Shown piece after piece: positions 18,731 to 27,907 of a stretch of 64,000 bases of DNA (position 1 is the first letter of the stretch; every line of letters starts with the position of its first letter). The position numbers and the translations under genes were made by a program. The notes beneath the pieces were generated by a model. It searched no databases, was not told the DNA's origin, and was given only the letters and a program-made list of their open reading frames with translations. Where the stretch lies: the NCBI RefSeq assembly GCF_900110765.1, contig NZ_FOEO01000003.1:186001-250000 (forward strand), read 5' to 3'. Origin of the DNA: Pseudomonas sp. NFACC02 (GTDB lineage Bacteria > Pseudomonadota > Gammaproteobacteria > Pseudomonadales > Pseudomonadaceae).

Positions 18731-19056
18731 AAGGTCCTGAGCCTGAAACGCACGGGCTTGGCTGCGTGCATTTTAAAAGGTGCACTGACGTCATGCGCCA
18801 GCACCGAGCAGCGCCTTATAGGACGAAGCTTTGCAGCGACGAGTGTGAAGTTTTCGAGGGTTGTCCGTCTGTGCGCTGGCACACATAACGGTGTCAGGCT
18901 AAAAGAGTCGGGGCTACCGTTGCGCCATTTACCACGACGCCTTGCAGGTTGCCGACTGTCCGTAATTCCCGGGACATCGGTGAAATCGCTCCCGCACTTA
19001 TCGTTATAAGCCTAAGGTCATCAAAGAGGTCACTGGGTCAATAGGGAGTGTTAAAC
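18731..19056. other. Divergent intergenic region, no gene seen
   Basis: This 326-base gap separates the giant glucan synthase gene (minus) and a GNAT gene (plus). It must hold both promoters. I see no clear -35/-10 pair, RNA or repeat, apart from an AGGTCA direct repeat near 19016-19031. No function is proposed for it. Confidence 0.5.
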
Positions 19057-19623
19057 ATGGCGTACGATACGAGCGTTGTGACGAGGTTCGATGATGAGAC
19101 CAAAGCACTCAGTGGGGATTACTGGCTTGAACCCATGCGAGATGGATCGCCCATGTTAATCCGTGAGCTGGCTGCCCGAGACCGCGAACGTGATTTTGTT
19201 TTTTTTAAAGAGTTAGGGTCGGGCACGCCGCACTTTCGGTTTCTCGCCTCGTTCAGCGAATGTGAAGGCACACACGACCAGCTCATGGACGTGAGCTTGC
19301 CCAATCGTATGGCGTATATCGCGCTGGCATACGAAGGCACTGAGCTTAAAGAGATCGGCATGGCACGGTACGGCGCTTTCGAGGGGGATGCCCATTGTGA
19401 ATTCGCGGTGGCGGTGTCCGAAAAGTGGCGACGCAAAGGGGTGGCGTCCGCCCTGATGCAGCATTTGATGGACACGGCAAAACGGCAGGGTTTTCAAAAA
19501 ATTTCGTCGATGGACGCGTCCAACAACCGGCCCATGGACGGGTTGGCGATAAGCTTGGGGTTCGACTGTCGAAATAACGACGAGCATGGTTTAAAAATTT
19601 TTCATGAATACGAGCTGCGGTAA
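19057..19623 (+). CDS. GNAT-family N-acetyltransferase (PAT-like)
   Basis: This 188-residue acetyltransferase starts at the ATG behind AGGGAG (19043-19048). The acetyl-CoA-binding signature is visible in the C-terminal half: FAVAVSEKWRRKGVASALMQHL, the R/Q-x-x-G-x-G/A loop of GNAT enzymes, then KRQGFQKISSMDASNNR with the conserved Asn. The N-terminus (LIRELAARDRERDFVFFKEL, then HFRFLASFSECEG) resembles the GNAT part of Pat/YfiQ protein lysine acetyltransferases. It may act on proteins or amino acids; the substrate is unknown. A terminator follows. It is transcribed divergently from the cyclic glucan synthase gene. Confidence 0.82.
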   Translation: MAYDTSVVTRFDDETKALSGDYWLEPMRDGSPMLIRELAARDRERDFVFFKELGSGTPHFRFLASFSECEGTHDQLMDVSLPNRMAYIALAYEGTELKEIGMARYGAFEGDAHCEFAVAVSEKWRRKGVASALMQHLMDTAKRQGFQKISSMDASNNRPMDGLAISLGFDCRNNDEHGLKIFHEYELR

Positions 19624-19684
19624 CCCGCCTGTTAACCACGAACGTTAGAACACGCCATCGTAGAACCTGCGCTTTCTTTTTCAA

Positions 19685-19716
19685 ACGCGAGTGGGTTCAC
19701 GCTCGCGTGTTTTTTC
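19685..19716 (+). terminator. Rho-independent terminator after the GNAT gene
   Basis: The stem ACGCGAG (19685-19691) pairs with CTCGCGT (19702-19708), with a 10-base loop and a T-rich tail on the plus strand. It lies 61 bases after the GNAT stop codon. Confidence 0.85.
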
Positions 19717-19819
19717 ATTCGTTTAACCATGCCCTGTTGCCCGTCAGCACCCTGTTGACTTCAGGCACTTACCCGGCGGCATCGCGGGGATGCTGGCCGT
19801 CAAATCAGCTGCCGTTTCG

Positions 19820-20734
19820 TCACTGTGCCTGTCGCCAGGTCCTGATTTGTTCAAGCGTGGCGGTCGCGCCGCCGCAGACCACCATCAGGACGTTGTCATA
19901 CCCGTTCAACAGGGTCGGCGAATAGCCAAGTGACAAGGCGGCGCCACATGCAGGCTCGACGAGCAGCCGGTGGTCGGTCAGAAAGCGCTCGCAGGCATCC
20001 AGGGCGTCCTTGTCGCTGACCACCACGCTTTCGATCCGGTGGTTGTCGAGGTACGCCACGGACTGGCTGCACACGCGTTTGGCCCCCAGCGACGTGGCGA
20101 TGGAGGTAATCGCCTCGATTTCCACTGGCGCCTGTGCCAACGTCGCGGCCCGGAAAGATGCAGCGCCTTCGGTTTCCACCGCGATTACCGGCACGTCACC
20201 CCAGCCGTTGCGTTGCAGGCCTTCGATCACCCCGCACAGCAATCCACCCCCGCCGACCGACAAGACGACGGCGCCGGGTTTTCCGGTTGTCCTGGCGACC
20301 TCGTCGATCATGCTGGCGTGGCCGGTCCACAGCAGCGAGTCGTCGAAAGGATGAATGAACGCATCGCCCGAGGCGATCAAGGTGTGGGCCAGTTCGTTGG
20401 CTTCTTGCCAGGAGCCACCGTGAACGATGACCTGCGCGCCTTCAAGTCTCAGCAGCTCCCTGGCCCTGTCGGTGGTGGTTTCCGGCACGACAACCGTCAC
20501 CGCCGTGCCCAGAAGGCGCCCGGCGTAGGCGACGGCCAGCCCGGCATTGCCGCCGGAGGATGAGATAAATCGCCTGGCGCCCCGACCATGGTGAACCTCG
20601 CAGGCATGCCCCACGCCACGCAATTTGAAAGAGCCGCAGGGCTGAAGCGCATCGAGTTTCAGGTTGACCGTGCGCTGGGCAACGGCGCTCATCGGACGTG
20701 ATTCAATCAGCGGTGTTTCAATGTGCAGGGGCAT
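19820..20734 (-). CDS. PLP-dependent serine/threonine dehydratase (SDH-like)
   Basis: This 304-residue fold-type II PLP enzyme resembles serine dehydratases of the eukaryotic SDH type. The PLP lysine lies in CGSFKLRG (about residue 37), the phosphate-binding loop is SSSGGNAGLA (about 58-67), and the glycine-rich VGGGGLLCGV lies near residue 165. The C-terminus has VVCGGATATL, in which the Cys contacts the PLP nitrogen, as in mammalian SDH. The reaction is deamination of L-serine (or L-threonine) to pyruvate (or 2-oxobutyrate) and ammonia. No ACT regulatory domain is present. It follows a ProP-type transporter gene on the same strand after 125 bases and may be co-transcribed with it. Confidence 0.85.
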   Translation of the reverse strand: MPLHIETPLIESRPMSAVAQRTVNLKLDALQPCGSFKLRGVGHACEVHHGRGARRFISSSGGNAGLAVAYAGRLLGTAVTVVVPETTTDRARELLRLEGAQVIVHGGSWQEANELAHTLIASGDAFIHPFDDSLLWTGHASMIDEVARTTGKPGAVVLSVGGGGLLCGVIEGLQRNGWGDVPVIAVETEGAASFRAATLAQAPVEIEAITSIATSLGAKRVCSQSVAYLDNHRIESVVVSDKDALDACERFLTDHRLLVEPACGAALSLGYSPTLLNGYDNVLMVVCGGATATLEQIRTWRQAQ

Positions 20735-20859
20735 GACGGAGCGACTTCCAGGCAGGGGTGGTCGATGGATTTACAGACACCAGGTCTACGGTCGAACACC
20801 GTAAGCGAGGCGCTTGTTCAACGCAATCGATCACCCACTTCTTCACCGTTCGGGCGTGC

Positions 20860-22362
20860 TCAGTTGATGCGGGGATGCTGCTGCACCAGTTCTTTGCGTT
20901 TGGCTTCCAGCTCGGCAATCTGGGCGTCGATGTCCTCGATCTTCTGTTCGATGTTGTCGTGGAAGTCTTCCAGCAGCTCCTTGGCTTCTTCGATGTTGGA
21001 CGCAGCAGGGGCGGCGCCGCGCAGTGGCTTGTTGGCGGTTTCTTTCATCGTGAGGCCCGTGATCAGACCAATCACCGCCACGAACATCAGGTAATACGCC
21101 GGCATGTACAGGTTGTGGGTGGTTTCCACCAGCCATGCAGCGAGGGTCGGGGTCAGTCCGGCGATCAACACAGAGACGTTGAAGGCGCTGGCCAGTGCGC
21201 TATAGCGTATGTGCGTCGGGAACATCGCGGGGAGCGTGGACGCCATGACACCGATAAAGAAGTTGAGGACCACGGCGAGGATCAGCAACCCGGCGAAGAT
21301 CAGTCCGATCTTGCCACTGATGATCAGCATGAACGCCGGAATCGCCAGCAGGAACAGCGCAATGCTGCCGACGATGATGAACGGCCGACGGCCGATCTTG
21401 TCGCTGATGAAGCCGATCAGCGGCTGCACGAAGAGCATGCCGACCATGATCGCGATGATGATCAGCACGCCACGGTTTTCGCTGTAATGCAGGTTATGCG
21501 ACAGGTAACTGGGCATGTAGGTGAGCAGCATGTAGTAGGTGACGTTGGTCGCCACCACGATGCCGATGCAGGTAATCAGGCTGCGCCAGTGCTTGGTCGC
21601 GACTTCCTTGAACGACACCTTCGGGCCGCCCGACAGGCCTTCGCGATCCCCTTGTTCGAGCTTTTCGACGTGCTGCTGGAACGCCGGTGTCTCCTCAAGG
21701 GCGTTACGCAAGTACAGCCCCAGCATGCCCAACGGCAGTGCGAGGAAGAACGGTAAGCGCCAGCCCCACTCCTGGAATTTTTCTTCGCCCATGACCGCCG
21801 AGATCATCACCACGATGCCTGCACCGAGTACGAAACCGGCAATCGAGCCGAAATCGAGCCAACTGCCGAGGAAGCCGCGTTTGCGGTCGGGGGCGTATTC
21901 GGCCACGAAGATCGAGGCGCCCGTGTATTCGCCACCAACCGAGAACCCCTGAGCCATCTTCGCCAGCAACAGCAGGATCGGCGCCCAGATACCAATCGAC
22001 GCATAGGACGGGATCAGGCCGATGGCCGTCGTGCTCAGCGACATGATCACAATCGTTGCCGCGAGGACTTTCTGACGACCGTATTTGTCGCCCAGCGCGC
22101 CGAAAAACAAACCACCCAGAGGACGGATCAGGAAGGGCACCGAGAACGTCGCGAGTGCCGCGACCATCTGCACTCCAGGGTCGGCACCGGGAAAAAACAC
22201 CTTGCCCAGGACGTAGGCGACGAAGCCATACACGCCGAAGTCGAACCACTCCATGGCGTTGCCCAACGCCGCTGCGGTGATCGCTTTACGCATTTTTGCG
22301 TCGTCAACGATGGTGATGTCGCTCAACCCGATCGGGCTGACTTTTTTCTTGCCTGATTTCAT
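20860..22362 (-). CDS. proP: MFS osmolyte transporter of the ProP type
   Basis: This 500-residue major facilitator transporter of the metabolite:H+ symporter group has about 12 hydrophobic segments. Conserved motifs include NAMEWFDFGVYGFVAYV in helix 1, the GALGDKYGRQ loop between helices 2 and 3 and VGGEYTGAS. The C-terminal tail is a long heptad-repeat coiled coil (about residues 455-497, ending in KRKELVQQH). In E. coli ProP that tail tunes osmotic activation. Substrates would be glycine betaine, proline or ectoine. The start is set at 22362 (AAGAG nine bases upstream) since the upstream extension has no similarity. A serine dehydratase gene follows on the same strand. Confidence 0.88.
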   Translation of the reverse strand: MKSGKKKVSPIGLSDITIVDDAKMRKAITAAALGNAMEWFDFGVYGFVAYVLGKVFFPGADPGVQMVAALATFSVPFLIRPLGGLFFGALGDKYGRQKVLAATIVIMSLSTTAIGLIPSYASIGIWAPILLLLAKMAQGFSVGGEYTGASIFVAEYAPDRKRGFLGSWLDFGSIAGFVLGAGIVVMISAVMGEEKFQEWGWRLPFFLALPLGMLGLYLRNALEETPAFQQHVEKLEQGDREGLSGGPKVSFKEVATKHWRSLITCIGIVVATNVTYYMLLTYMPSYLSHNLHYSENRGVLIIIAIMVGMLFVQPLIGFISDKIGRRPFIIVGSIALFLLAIPAFMLIISGKIGLIFAGLLILAVVLNFFIGVMASTLPAMFPTHIRYSALASAFNVSVLIAGLTPTLAAWLVETTHNLYMPAYYLMFVAVIGLITGLTMKETANKPLRGAAPAASNIEEAKELLEDFHDNIEQKIEDIDAQIAELEAKRKELVQQHPRIN

Positions 22363-22904
22363 TTCAATCACTCTTTTGCGGAACGGTGTTGCTGCAAACG
22401 CTGGCGTCGACCTCGCCACTGAGCACAGCGATCAGCCGTGAGGTCGATGAAAGCGATTGGATGGCACGTTATTTCCGATCAGATACGAGCACACACGAAA
22501 TAATTCAGCTCAGGCCGGTATTTTTCGTCCTGGGACGAGGCATACGATATGGCACCGGCGAGATGTCACGGGCCGTAGGGGCCGCGCGACGCGGTGCCGG
22601 ACCAGCCTGACCGATGCGCCGGTGACGCCATCTGACGCTTCCTTCTCGTGCAATCCCTCCAGAACATGAAGTGGACCGATGTTTCTTGCTGGATTGCGTC
22701 TATTGTTTCTTCAGTCAATGGAACCCGCACACGGTGTGATCTCTAACCTGACATCGACGCACGCTTTTCAACCGCTTCCTGTTCCCCGTGCGAAGACAGC
22801 ATTACGGATCAATGCATATTCCTGCCTGGCTCATCGCCCCAACGGGCGATGTCTGGCGATCATGGGCATACCGCTCACACGCGGGGTTTCATCAGGGGTT
22901 GAAT
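22363..22904. other. Divergent intergenic region, no gene seen
   Basis: This 542-base gap between the proP-like gene (minus) and a periplasmic binding protein gene (plus) holds only short open frames without ribosome sites. It should contain both promoters, but I see none of high quality. A weak sigma-54-like sequence at 22460-22475 has a mismatch in the essential GC. No RNA gene or repeat was recognised. Confidence 0.5.
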
Positions 22905-23723
22905 ATGATCAGCCGTCGTTTGTGCCGGTGCATGTCCATGACCGCCGTGCTGGTGGTGATGTCCGACGTTGCGCGCAGTGAGTCCGCTTGTGATCACCTC
23001 ACCGCCACCGGCAATGCGGAATACCCTCCCTACCTGTGGCGAGATCCACACAACCCGCGACGACTGATCGGTGCCAATGCCGACCTGATCAAACACCTGG
23101 GCACCGCCCTGGGCTTGCAAATCGAGGTCATTTACGCAGGGCCCTGGTCAAGGGCTCAGGAGGAAGTGAGGGCGGGGCGCGTCGATATGCTGGCCGGGTA
23201 TTTTCTGACCAGCGATCGTGAGCGGGCATTCAACTTTGTAAAGCCGCCGTTCCTGTTCACGCCGAGCATGGTCTGGGTGAGGAAAAACGAGGCGTTCCCG
23301 TATCACCAGTGGTCTGATCTGATCGGGCGCAATGGCGGCACGCTGGTCAACAACAGCTTCGGTCAGGCGTTCGACGATTATGCCAAGGCTCACCTTTCGC
23401 TTGAGGCGGTACCGACGGCCAGTCAGGCCTTTCAGAAACTCCTGCTCAAACGAAACGACTTCGTGATATTCGAGCAATACCCTGGCATGGCCCTGGCTGA
23501 AACGCTGGGGGTTGAGGCGGCCATAGAGGCCCTCGAGCCTCCGATCAGCAGCGAGGGGCTTTATCTGGCGCTGTCGCCCCGTACGGATTGCATCCCCCCG
23601 GCACTGCAAACCCGGATATCGGATGAGATGGAGAAGATCGTGTCGAGTCCTTTGCCTCAAGCCTTCGTGAAGTCGAACCTGGAGCTTTGGAACGCACAGC
23701 AACGGGACAGGGCGAATCCGTAA
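22905..23723 (+). CDS. Periplasmic amino-acid-type ABC substrate-binding protein (orphan)
   Basis: This 272-residue protein has an N-terminal basic-hydrophobic signal sequence (about residues 1-24) and the PBPb/SBP_bac_3 fold of extracellular polar amino-acid binding proteins. The core segment IGANADLIKHLGTALGL (about residues 55-72) and the AGYFLTSDRERAFNF strand are typical; the pair of cysteines (CDH near the mature N-terminus and CIPP late) may form a disulfide. The gene stands alone: no permease or ATPase follows, so it may be a stand-alone sensor-like binding protein or may feed an ABC system encoded elsewhere. ATG 22905 is preceded by AGGGGTT. Confidence 0.8.
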   Translation: MISRRLCRCMSMTAVLVVMSDVARSESACDHLTATGNAEYPPYLWRDPHNPRRLIGANADLIKHLGTALGLQIEVIYAGPWSRAQEEVRAGRVDMLAGYFLTSDRERAFNFVKPPFLFTPSMVWVRKNEAFPYHQWSDLIGRNGGTLVNNSFGQAFDDYAKAHLSLEAVPTASQAFQKLLLKRNDFVIFEQYPGMALAETLGVEAAIEALEPPISSEGLYLALSPRTDCIPPALQTRISDEMEKIVSSPLPQAFVKSNLELWNAQQRDRANP

Positions 23724-23827
23724 TCCGAATCGATGGGGTAGAGCGTCGATCCGGGTAAACAGTGTCCCGGCTGGCGAAACAGGCGCCGTCCGATGACGAG
23801 GCGCCTCTGGGCAGGCCGGTCGATGAA

Positions 23828-24838
23828 TCATCGGCCCACAATCAAGTCCTCAGGCTGCATCGTCAAAATGATCTTGCCGACGTTTTCCGAAGACTCCATC
23901 CGGCGATGGGCATCCGCGGCACGCGACAGGGGGAAGGTACTGTCGACGACGGGCTCCAGGCTTCCCGCGCCTTCGAACCGTTCGAGCCAGTGGTCGCGGA
24001 AACGTTTGATCATTGCGTGCTTCTGCGGTTGCGTGCGGGATTTCATGACGGTGCCGATGATTTGCAGGTGACGATACAGAATCTGCTCCAGCGTCACGTT
24101 CACGCTGCCCCCGCCGCCCAGGATGCCGACCTGGATCAGTCGCCCTCCCTTGGCGAGTGATGCGATGTTGCGTTCGAAGTAGGGTTTGCCCACGAAGTCG
24201 ATGATCACATCCACCCCTTGGCCACCCGTTTTCCGGCCGATGACGTCGGCGAAATCCTGGGTCTTGTAGTCAATCGCGACATCGGCACCGAGGTGCTCGA
24301 CGCGCGATAACTTGCTGCCATCGGTGGTTGCAAACACCGTGGCGCCCGTGGCGTATGCCAGTTGCACGGCGGCGGAGCCCACACCACCTGCGGCGGCATG
24401 AATCAGTACCGAATCACCTGACGTGAGCCGTGCCAGGTGCATCATCGCTTCATGTGCGGTGACGAAGACCTCAGGAATCGCCGCTGCGTGAACATAATCC
24501 AACTGAGCCGGAATCGGCATCGCCATGCGGTAGTCGATACGAGCCAGCTCGGCATATGCGCCGCCGCCCACGACACCCATGACCCGTGCGCCCACGTCGA
24601 AACCTTCAACGGCGCTGCCTTTTTCGATGACCTCGCCAGCGATTTCCAGGCCAATGATCGGGGAGTCGCCGAAGTCCGGACGCCCATAGCCGCCGGTACG
24701 GTGAGTCAGGTCGGCCCGATTGACGCCCGCCGCATACACGCGCACCAGCAGGTCGCTCGGGCGGACTTCCGGCGGCGGGGCGTCGCTGAGCTTAAGGACA
24801 TCGGCGTCGCCAAATTCGGGGAAGAGGATGGCTTTCAT
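23828..24838 (-). CDS. NADPH:quinone oxidoreductase, MDR family
   Basis: This 336-residue medium-chain dehydrogenase/reductase lacks the zinc-binding residues of alcohol dehydrogenases and resembles NADPH:quinone reductases. The N-terminal GroES-like domain (about residues 1-125; PPPEVRPSDLLVRVYAAGVNRAD) is followed by a Rossmann domain with the loop HAAAGGVGSAAVQLA near residue 150 and the conserved late element LIQVGILGGG. It reduces quinones or alpha,beta-unsaturated carbonyls. Its start codon overlaps the stop codon of the upstream carboxymuconolactone decarboxylase-type gene (ATGA, 4-base overlap), so they are translated together. The aldehyde dehydrogenase is further upstream in the same operon. 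Confidence 0.9.
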   Translation of the reverse strand: MKAILFPEFGDADVLKLSDAPPPEVRPSDLLVRVYAAGVNRADLTHRTGGYGRPDFGDSPIIGLEIAGEVIEKGSAVEGFDVGARVMGVVGGGAYAELARIDYRMAMPIPAQLDYVHAAAIPEVFVTAHEAMMHLARLTSGDSVLIHAAAGGVGSAAVQLAYATGATVFATTDGSKLSRVEHLGADVAIDYKTQDFADVIGRKTGGQGVDVIIDFVGKPYFERNIASLAKGGRLIQVGILGGGGSVNVTLEQILYRHLQIIGTVMKSRTQPQKHAMIKRFRDHWLERFEGAGSLEPVVDSTFPLSRAADAHRRMESSENVGKIILTMQPEDLIVGR

Positions 24839-25170
24839 GGTTGTTTCTCCGATTCATTGAGCGTGGCGTTGGCGATGGCCGACGCTGTGATGGCAGCGGG
24901 AAAGCCCGCGTAGAACGCCAGATGTGTGATGGCGGCCGACAGCTCTTCCCGGGTGACGCCGTTCGACACGGCTCGGCGCAGATGGGCTGGCAACTCTTCG
25001 GCGTGTCCGCCGGCGATCAGCGCCGCAACGGTGATCAGGCTGCGATCACGTTGCGAGAGCGCCGGGTCGCTCCAGATCGCCGGATAAAGCGTCGTGTCGA
25101 CGAACTGCGAGAGCTTGGGGGTGAAGGCTCTGGCGGCTTCGCGAGGGCTACTGAAGTTGATGTTCGACAT
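24835..25170 (-). CDS. Carboxymuconolactone decarboxylase-type protein
   Basis: This 111-residue, all-helical protein has the CMD fold (DRSLITVAALIAGGHAEELPAHL and THLAFYAGFPAAITA). It contains no cysteine at all, so it cannot work like the AhpD peroxidase branch with its CxxC pair; it belongs to the non-redox branch typified by gamma-CMD. The true substrate is unknown and it may be only a small-molecule binding or decarboxylating helper. Its stop codon overlaps the start of the quinone reductase gene. The aldehyde dehydrogenase gene ends 10 bases upstream, so the three genes form one operon. Confidence 0.88.
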   Translation of the reverse strand: MSNINFSSPREAARAFTPKLSQFVDTTLYPAIWSDPALSQRDRSLITVAALIAGGHAEELPAHLRRAVSNGVTREELSAAITHLAFYAGFPAAITASAIANATLNESEKQP

Positions 25171-25180
25171 GATCGAGTCC

Positions 25181-26617
25181 TTACACCTGGCTGATGAATT
25201 TGTGGGTAAGGTAATGCTCGATGCCTTCGACCCCGCCTTCCGAGCCGTGGCCGCTTTCCTTCATGCCGCCAAAGGGCAGTTCAGTGGCCACGATGCGGTA
25301 TTGGTTGATGCCGATCATGCCCGCCTCAAGGCCGTCGGCGACGTCGATGGCCGTGCGTGCGCTGGAGGTGAAGGCGTACGCGGACAACCCGTAGGGCAAA
25401 CGGTTCGCCTCTTGCAGTCCATCGGTCAGTTCATCGAATGGCATCAGTATTGCGATGGGGCCAAAGGGCTCCTCATGCATGACGCGCGCGCTCATGGGGA
25501 CATCGGCCAGTACGGTGGGTTCGAAGAAGAAGCCCTGGCCTGGCACGCGTTTGCCGCCCGCCAGCAGCGTGGCGCCTTTGGCCACGGCGTCTGCGACCAG
25601 TTCTTCCATCTTTGCCAGCTGCCGTGGGTTGGCGAGCGGTCCGACCTGGGTCTGCGGGTGCAGGCCGTTGCCGATTCGCAACGCCTGGGTGGCGGCGACG
25701 AAGCGCTCGGCGAACCGTTGATAGGCACCGCGCTGGACGAGAAAGCGCGTGGACGAGATGCAGACCTGACCGGTGCCGCGGAAGCGGTTAGCAACGCCTT
25801 CAACGGCGGCTTTTTCGACGTCAGCGTCCTCGAACACCAACACTGGCCCATGACCACCCAGCTCCAGCGTGATGGGTTTGACGCCTTCCGCAGCACGGGC
25901 AGACAGCAGTCGGCCGATCGGCACGGAGCCGGTGAACGTGACCTTGCGGATGACCGGTGAGGCGATCAGGTGGCTGGACACCTGGTCCGGCACGCCGAAG
26001 ACGATCTGCAACACGCCTTTTGGCAGCCCGGCATCGTCTAGGGCACGGGCGAGTGCCAGCGCCGTTGACGGGCTCTCTTCACCTGGCTTGAGAATGACGC
26101 TGCAACCGGCGGCCAGGGCGGCGGACAATTTGCGGGCTGGGGTGATGGCCGGGAAGTTCCAGGGCGTGAAGGCAGCCACCGGCCCTATGGGTTGACGTTT
26201 TACAAGTTGCAGAACGCCCGGGCGATTGGCAGGCACGACCCGACCGTCAATGCGTCGCGCGCTTTCGGCGAACCATTCGAAATACTCGGCGGCGCGGGTG
26301 ACCTCGTCCAGGCTTTCGCTGAGCGGCTTGCCTTCCTCGAGGGTCATCTGTGCCGCAATGTGCGTTGCTCGTTCCAGGATCAGGTCGGCTGCGCGTTTGA
26401 GGATCTTTGCGCGCTGATCCGGCACGGTGCGACGCCATACGTCAAAACTGGTCTGCGCAACGTTCAGTGCACGATCGAGGTCACTTGCGGTGGCCAGTGG
26501 CACGCGTCCCAGTTCAGCTTCCGTTGCGGGGTTAACAACGACAGCGGTGTCGCGGGCTTCGGCACCGATCCATTCACCGTCGATGAAAAGATAGAGCGAG
26601 TCGTAGGGCGTATTCAT
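25181..26617 (-). CDS. NAD(P)-dependent aldehyde dehydrogenase (SSADH type)
   Basis: This 478-residue aldehyde dehydrogenase is of the succinate-semialdehyde type. Seen are TPWNFPAITPARKL, the PEESPSTALAL-like cofactor region (KPGEESPST), FTGSVPIG, catalytic Glu in LELGGHGP and catalytic Cys in TGQVCISSTRF. The start could be 26632 or 26662; 26617 keeps the familiar N-terminus (YLFIDGEWIG soon after) and has AAGG in front. It lies at the head of a three-gene operon (dehydrogenase, CMD-type protein, quinone reductase) that could oxidise an aldehyde and then deal with reactive products. A LysR gene is divergent, 249 bases away. Confidence 0.88.
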   Translation of the reverse strand: MNTPYDSLYLFIDGEWIGAEARDTAVVVNPATEAELGRVPLATASDLDRALNVAQTSFDVWRRTVPDQRAKILKRAADLILERATHIAAQMTLEEGKPLSESLDEVTRAAEYFEWFAESARRIDGRVVPANRPGVLQLVKRQPIGPVAAFTPWNFPAITPARKLSAALAAGCSVILKPGEESPSTALALARALDDAGLPKGVLQIVFGVPDQVSSHLIASPVIRKVTFTGSVPIGRLLSARAAEGVKPITLELGGHGPVLVFEDADVEKAAVEGVANRFRGTGQVCISSTRFLVQRGAYQRFAERFVAATQALRIGNGLHPQTQVGPLANPRQLAKMEELVADAVAKGATLLAGGKRVPGQGFFFEPTVLADVPMSARVMHEEPFGPIAILMPFDELTDGLQEANRLPYGLSAYAFTSSARTAIDVADGLEAGMIGINQYRIVATELPFGGMKESGHGSEGGVEGIEHYLTHKFISQV

Positions 26618-26744
26618 AGCGTGGGCCTTCATAGGGTTAACAGAAACCGGGTCAGTGGCCATTCAGTGCGGCGAGTGCCGCTGGCCTGTGCAACCGAGTC
26701 TATGGAGGACGCCCCGTTTGATTGAGCCCGCGGGGAGGAAATCA

Positions 26745-26757
26745 TTGTTGTGTGCAA
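26745..26757. promoter_or_regulatory. Candidate LysR-box in the divergent region
   Basis: TTGTTGTGTGCAA has TTG and CAA arms separated by seven bases, giving the T-N11-A form of LysR-regulator sites. It lies between the LysR gene and the aldehyde dehydrogenase operon. Such motifs are common by chance, so this is only a candidate. Confidence 0.25.
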
Positions 26758-26866
26758 AGGAAATATCGGTGGCCATCGACCGATTGCACCCGTCGCGACA
26801 CGCATTCATGATGGCCCGGCATTTCCACAACGTGAGCGCGAACGCAGACCGGGAAGGACAGTAGGG

Positions 26867-27796
26867 ATGGACAAATTTTCAAACATGTCGGTGTACGTGA
26901 AAGTCGTGGAAATGGGCAGTTTCACGGCCGTTGCCAATCACCTCGATTCGACGGTGGGGAACGTGTCACGGGCGGTTTCCGCGCTCGAGACCCTGCTCGA
27001 TGCTCGCTTGTTGCAGCGCTCGACGCGGCGGCTGTCGGTGACCGATGCGGGGCGTCGGTTTTATGAGCGCTGCACGAAAATCCTGGCTGACCTCGAGAAC
27101 GCTGAAGCAGAAGCGGGCAACGCATTGCTCAAGCCCAGAGGCACGCTACGCGTTCATTGCGTCCCTGGTCTGGCGCGCCATCTGGTGACAGGCGTGGTGC
27201 TGGAATACCGCCGGGAATTTCCAGAGGTCACCGTGGACCTGTTGCTGTCCCAGCGGATGCCGAATCTGCTGGAGGACCAGCTGGATGTCTCGATCCTGAT
27301 CGCCCGAACGCTGCCGGACTCCGCCTGCGTGAGCCGCAAGATCGGGGTCAGCCATTGCGTGCTGGTCGCGTCCCCGGAGTACCTGGCGAAACACCCGGCG
27401 CCCGTGGTGCCGGAAGATCTCAGCCAGCACGCGTGCCTGTTGCTGGGCACGGTGGATTACGCACGGGATGAGTGGCAACTCAGGAGCAATGCCGGCACCG
27501 CGACCTTTTTGCCGACGGGGCCAAGTTTCAGTGTGAACGATATGGACGCCATGGCGGTTGCGGTCCGCGCAGGTGCCGGCATTGGTCTGCTCGCGGGGTT
27601 CTCGGCGATAGACGACCTGCGCTCGGGAAGGCTGGTGCGTGTGCTGCCCGAGTACCACACTCATGAGCGCAACGTGTACGCGGTTTACACCTCCCGTCAG
27701 TACGTGGACGCAAAAATCACCTGTTTCATCGACGCGCTGAAAACACAGGTGGGTGGTGCGCTGGCGGCCACCGCGCAGGCGCTTATCGGTCAATGA
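26867..27796 (+). CDS. LysR-family transcriptional regulator
   Basis: This 309-residue regulator has the N-terminal LysR winged helix-turn-helix (MSVYVKVVEMGSFTAVANHL, then VSRAVSALETLLDARLLQRSTRR) and a two-lobed effector-binding domain (from about residue 95). ATG 26867 has GGAAGGA upstream; the longer open frame is not needed. Of the LysR subgroups it looks most like the CrgA/AaeR-type branch. It is transcribed divergently from the aldehyde dehydrogenase-CMD-quinone reductase operon, and so probably controls that operon in response to an aldehyde-related ligand. Confidence 0.9.
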   Translation: MDKFSNMSVYVKVVEMGSFTAVANHLDSTVGNVSRAVSALETLLDARLLQRSTRRLSVTDAGRRFYERCTKILADLENAEAEAGNALLKPRGTLRVHCVPGLARHLVTGVVLEYRREFPEVTVDLLLSQRMPNLLEDQLDVSILIARTLPDSACVSRKIGVSHCVLVASPEYLAKHPAPVVPEDLSQHACLLLGTVDYARDEWQLRSNAGTATFLPTGPSFSVNDMDAMAVAVRAGAGIGLLAGFSAIDDLRSGRLVRVLPEYHTHERNVYAVYTSRQYVDAKITCFIDALKTQVGGALAATAQALIGQ

Positions 27797-27907
27797 CGAG
27801 GGCAGGGCGCCAACCGTCCGGGCCGGATGCCAAAGGCATCGCAGTGGGCAAGGCGTTGGCTCCCGTGGCGTTCAAGATCGTGCCGCGCGGCCGGATCAGT
27901 CGCCGCC

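Noticed and set aside
21209..21756. Long plus-strand open frames opposite the ProP-type gene
   Set aside because: Antisense shadows of a transporter gene with full family motifs.
22460..22475. Second sigma-54-like sequence (TGGCACG start)
   Set aside because: The essential GC of the -12 element is CC here and the position is over 400 bases from the next gene.
27826..27840. GATGCC-AAA-GGCATC hairpin between the LysR and arsH genes
   Set aside because: Only a 6-bp stem with no T-run on either strand, so it cannot be called a terminator.
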